Assembly (NCBI GenBank): GCA_003117195.1
Contig: BDSI01000013.1
Span: forward strand, 963,146 to 1,027,145
Source of the DNA: Eudorina sp. 2006-703-Eu-15
Lineage: Eukaryota; Chlorophyta; Chlorophyceae; Chlamydomonadales; Volvocaceae
Direction of reading: 5' to 3'
Length of the DNA: 64,000 bases
In this document: in pieces, positions 59,720 to 64,000 of the stretch
How the letters are laid out: every line of letters begins with the position of its first letter
Numbering within the stretch: the first letter of the stretch is position 1
Translations under genes and position numbers: made by a program
Notes under the pieces: generated by a model
The model's database searches: none
What the model was told of the DNA's origin: nothing
Seen by the model: the letters and a program-made list of their open reading frames with translations, nothing else

Positions 59720-62700
59720 TCACAACTTGGCTGGCCCCTGGATCTGCTGTTGGAAGCTCTTGAACCCGCCGCTGACGTTAATCGCATCGAAGCCGCGCTG
59801 CAGGAACTGGCGGGTGGCCACGTAGCCGCGGAGGCCCACCTGATAGCAAGAGGGGGTGCAGCCCTTAGTACGAATTACTGTAGCCAAGAAGGCTTGACCG
59901 GACCATGCTTGTGGGGGTGAGTGTGCAACGGTGCGCAACGGTGTACGAAACGGGTCGAGGGCCGCAGTGAGCTGCGAGGCGGCAGGCCTGTGCGACGGTA
60001 CCAGGGGAGGGCCAGGATACCAGTACGGCACACGCGGGCACCGCACGAGCACTCGGGCGCTTAAGCAGGTGCCGTGCCCTGGCCCCTGCGCGCCAGGTTG
60101 AGACAGCCCCCCAGGTGGCATCGGCGTTGCCGCGAGGAAGGAGAGGACCATGGGGCACTGATGGTTGACAAACAGGTACACTCTGCGGCGTTCCGGAACG
60201 AACGAGAAACGAATCGCCACACCCTGCTTTTACTCGTGTACGGCATGCCCTACCTGGCAGTACACGTAGTATTTTTTGTCCTTGTCCTGCAGCTTGGCCA
60301 GTTGTTGCCTGAGGGAGGACAGGGGCATGTTGACGGCGCCGTCCACCTTGCCGACTTTCTCCAGCTCGGGCGGCTGCGGGGAGTACAGAGGCGGAGGGGC
60401 AGCGGGGTACGGTAAAGGCGGGGCTGGGATGCGCGCGATTGGCACGTGATGAACCGTGGAAGACGTAGGGTCGCACGTGATGGCAACGGTAAGTGCGGCC
60501 ACCCCGGCAGCGGCGGAGGGGAGTCCCTTACGGGGCGAGGGGAGGAGGAGCGGCCGGCGCCCGGACACGACCACCCGTGTAGGTACCAGCCCCTTCCCAC
60601 GCGGACACCCGGGGCCCGGTGCGACGTGCCCACCACTCCGACATCCATCGCAAGGCATTGCCCTCCTCCTCCTCCTCCTCCTTGTGCTCCTCTCCAACCC
60701 CCAAGCCGCAACTCTCTTCTCCTGCTCCTTGGGGCCCCGGACCCCCCCCCACCTCCCGCACCCCCGCCCCTCACCTCCCGCACGTCCACCAGCACGGCAC
60801 TGGGGTCGGCCAGCAGGTCGGGCAGGTCCAGCACATCCCAGGTGGTGAGGGGGTGCTCGCCGCGCACCACATTGGCCGCCACCATGCCCGCCATGTTGAC
60901 CGGGTCCTTGGCGCTGCCGAACTGGGGCGCATAGCACAGCTCGGCCTGTGGGGGAGGGGGGGAGAATCCAGGGTGGGCGAGGAGGCATGGGGTGGCGTCG
61001 AGTGGGGAGGCGGGCGGCGCCGAGGGTAGTCGGGCCCCGACTACTGTCGGGGGCATGGGGCTGCACACCCGCCAAAGCAACACAGCCGCAACCGCACACA
61101 GCTACATGCGCGCAGCGACCTTAAGACAACGCAGCCTTTTCAATTACTGCATGGGTCGGGCAGTGGGTGCATTCTGTACGCAAACGGCCAACGTCTTGGG
61201 CAGTGCTCTGCCCGGTGCGTGTCACGCGCTCCTGCTCTGCTCTGCCTGGTTACGAACACAGCTGCATGCAGCTCAACGAACACACCCCTCTCCACAACCT
61301 GGTTCTCGGTCGACTCTGGGCCGGGTCGGCGCCCCCCTCCTGAAAGCCCCTCGCCCCCCTCTCTATCCTCTCCTTCAGCGCTTCTCCTTCCGCCCTTCCG
61401 CCCCTCAGCCCTCACCTCCTCCAGGTCGAACACGGTGCCGCCCATCTGGATGGCCATCGCCACCACATCCACCCGCTTCTCCACCCCCTCCTCGCCCGCC
61501 GCCTGCATACCCAGGATCCGACCGTCCTGAGGGGGCAGGGAGCAGGGGGCAGCGGGACCAGACGGGAGTGGGGAAGAAATTGAACAAGAAAGAAACCCGA
61601 AACTAACCGGAGAGGGGGAGAGGGGTTGAGGGGGTGAGAGGAGAGAGACAGGCAAGGGCAGCGGTTCCGTCACTTGTCACCGATGGGGTTGCAACCGTGC
61701 CGTGTTGATGTACTGGCGAGTGGCTGCGGCAGGGCACACTGTGACGGCGGTGCGGTTGCTTGGCTGGAGCCGTACTGACAGCGTGGCAGGTCACACACGG
61801 CTTGGGGGGAAGAGAGAGAGAGGGAGCTTGGCTACGCTGACCGCCTCTTAAAAGCCCGTCTCCCCCTCGCTCCCCCTCCCCCTCCCTCGGGCACCTTGGG
61901 GTCGAAGAGCAGCTTGATGTCGATCTGCTTGGCGCCCGGGTAGTACCCCGCGTGGTTGTTGATGTGGAGGTAGACCTTCTGGAAGGGGCGGCCCAGCCGG
62001 CGGAGGGTCTTCTCGGAGGCGCCGGTGGAGGCCAGGGTGAGGCCGAACAGCCCCACCACGGAGGTGCCCTGGCTGCCGCGGAAGCTGCTGGGCTCACTGC
62101 GCGGGGGGAGTGAGGTGGGGTGGGGGCGGGGTCGGGCGTTGTGGGGCAGTGGAGCAGGGAGGCAGTTGGGGGGGTTTTGGGGGTATACGGCACCGCGTTC
62201 CACCAGCCTATCCCGTCCCATGCTCCCCTCCCCTTCCCCCCCGCACCAAGTCGGTGTCCCACGGGTCAGCTGTCCGACATCAATCTGCCCCCGCGGTAGG
62301 GCCCATCCCCCACCCGTGGGGCAGGGTGGGAAGCGCGTTACAGGAAGCCGCCCGGGGCCCCGTTGACGTCCCCCCACCACCACACACACACACACACACA
62401 CACACCCTCACACTCTCTCTCTGTCCCTCGCGTGGCACGCACTCCTGTTCTGCCTGCTTAAATAACACACCCCGGGTCGCATGGCTTACCTTCCGGTGAT
62501 GACGTCCGCCACGATGCGGCCCTGGCGGTTGGCGGGGCCGGCCAGGGGTATGAGCGTCTGCTCGCCCGTGACGAAATCCTTGACCTGCGGGATTAGGCGG
62601 GCGATGGTGGTGTCGGTGGGGTGGTGGAGTCCGTGGACTGTGGGTGGTGCTGCTGATGGTGGTCGAGGAAGGGGAAACCCTGCGCCCTCTCACCGTCCCT

Positions 62701-64000
62701 GACCCGCGTCGTACAGACACATTTCGGCCGTACAGGCACGCATCGGGTCGGGCGGGTTCCCCATCCGCCGATTCCCACACCTGCCATAAAAGTCCAGCGC
62801 GCTCTTCCCCCTCCCCCGCCCCCGGCCCCCCTGTTCTTTACAACCCCCCCCCCCGCCCCACCTACCTCCGCCGCGTCTCCCACCGCAAAGATCGCGGGGT
62901 CTGAGGTGCGCATGTGCTCGTTCACCTTGATGCCACCCCTGGAGCCAAGCTCCAGCCCCGCCTGGCGCGCCAAGGTGGTTTCGGGGCGCACTCCGATCGC
63001 CTGCGTTGGTTTCGGGGCCGGGGTGCAGCACAAAAAACGGGGAAGGTCGGTGCAGCACAAAAGGGGGGGCCGAGTCGGTGCAGCACAAAAGGCGCTTGAA
63101 TCACGTGTGTTTCGAGAGCCGCAGGGGGGCATCGGACCGGGTGGGAGCTGCGACTCGGTACACGACCAGAAGGTGCGAAGGCAGCAGGACAGACCCATGG
63201 GACCGCCGTCTGCCTGATGGCTCGCGGCTCAGTGCCAGGCGCGGGAGGCCTGACCCGTGGGTCCGGTCCCGGCCTCCCACGCATCCCTGCAGCGGTAGGG
63301 ACACCTAGCAGCAGCAGCAGCAGCAGCGGTGCCCCCAGATCCAGATCCGCCGGTGCCCCTCCCCGGACCTGCAGCCCCATATAACCCCGATAACCCCCGT
63401 ACAGCTGAGTGCCCAATGCAGCGACCCAACCGACTTACCAAAACCACCAGATCCGCACTGTAAGACTTGCCGGCCTGCGTCCGTACGACAAGCCCGCCGC
63501 CGGGCGCCGCCTCGAAGCCCGCCACACCATCTCCCAGGTGCAGCTCCACGCCGGCAGCGCGCAGCCGGTCGTGTACGGGCTCCACGACCTCGGGGTCGTA
63601 CGGCGGCATCACCTGGTGCCGTACACAAGGTACCCGTCAACGGAATGCTCGCGACGATGCGGTACGGTACGGCGAGTACAGGCGGCGGCCGAGCACCATT
63701 CCCCAGTTCCTGCCGAAGCGACGATACCGATACGCGATCTTCTCGTTCCTTAATGTTAATACACGCCTTCATGTTAATACACGGAAGCTTCGTCCTTCCT
63801 CCCGTGTCTCATCGTGTGAGCTTTTGATAGCTGCGCCCAGATCCGCGCGAGGCGCTGGATCCACGCTGCCGCGTCGTGACCTGCCGTACCCGCGCCGTAC
63901 AGCCGTACCTGCGGCAGCATCTCCACCAGCCCGCACTTGAGGCCGCGGTGCACCAGGTTCTCCACCATCTCCAGACCGATGAAGCCGCCGCCCACCACCA
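59720..64000 (-). CDS. FAD/NAD(P) disulfide oxidoreductase (CoA-disulfide-reductase type) fused to rhodanese, 5' truncated
   Basis: Exons on the minus strand: 64000-63909 (cut by the edge), 63612-63439, 63000-62866, 62584-62490, 62096-61895, 61526-61416, 60945-60775, 60373-60254, 59839-59720, all in phase. First comes the NAD(P)H-binding glycine motif (VVGGGFIGLEMVENL). Then follow the end of that domain (SYSADLVVL, AIGVRPETTLARQAGLELG), the second FAD motif (SDPAIFAVGDAAE), a PLAGPANRQGRIVADVITG segment and the dimerisation domain (GTSVVGLFGLTLASTGASEK, DGRILGMQAAGEEGVEKRVD). The last exons form a rhodanese domain (VLVDVRE, GAVNMPLSSLRQQLAKL) with its active-site loop Cys intact (YCQVGLRG). 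The fusion suits thiol/persulfide redox chemistry. The N-terminal FAD motif and redox Cys would lie beyond the window. The gap 59240-59719 shows nothing but presumed UTRs. Confidence 0.88.

Overview
This is nuclear DNA from a green alga, most likely a volvocine (the Chlamydomonas/Gonium/Eudorina/Volvox lineage). The evidence is intron-rich genes with GT..AG borders, strongly proline-rich secreted proteins of the cell-wall/extracellular-matrix type, a divergent H2A/H2B pair ending in histone hairpins, TGTAA-type poly(A) signals and many repeat fragments in AT-richer intergenic DNA. The species cannot be named from the sequence alone.

Left two thirds (1-44268): a cluster of seven paralogous secreted CAP-domain (SCP/PR-1) genes. 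The layout is: last exon only of gene 1 (+, ends 148), gene 2 (+, 2853-4510), gene 3 (+, 10703-12888), gene 4 (+, 17518-20525), gene 5 (-, 27693-23594), gene 6 (+, 32295-35222) and gene 7 (-, 44268-41359). The six complete models share one plan: a signal-peptide exon ending in phase 1; a proline-rich exon bounded by phase-1 introns on both sides, which varies from about 70 to about 340 codons; a cysteine-containing CAP domain split inside its GHFTQL|VW signature; and a tiny 32-nt last exon encoding a ten-residue tail with an N-glycosylation sequon (replaced by a long acidic tail in gene 7). I built these models by hand; every exon joins in phase, except that gene 4 has four one-base deficits in its proline repeat.

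Between these genes lie long gene-poor stretches holding repeats: a hAT-like MITE with perfect 8-bp target duplications, an 884-bp element with terminal inverted repeats plus two further copies of its left arm, three copies of a (CA)n-tailed repeat, and a dispersed short repeat family.

Right third (46274-64000): a UvrD-type DNA helicase of the FBH1 family (minus, at least 18 exons), a divergent H2B/H2A pair sharing a 305-bp promoter, and the 3' part of a pyridine nucleotide-disulfide oxidoreductase fused to a C-terminal rhodanese domain (CoA-disulfide-reductase type, minus), which runs off the right edge. The CAP genes probably act together in the extracellular matrix or cell wall. The three right-hand loci are housekeeping genes with no evident link to the cluster.
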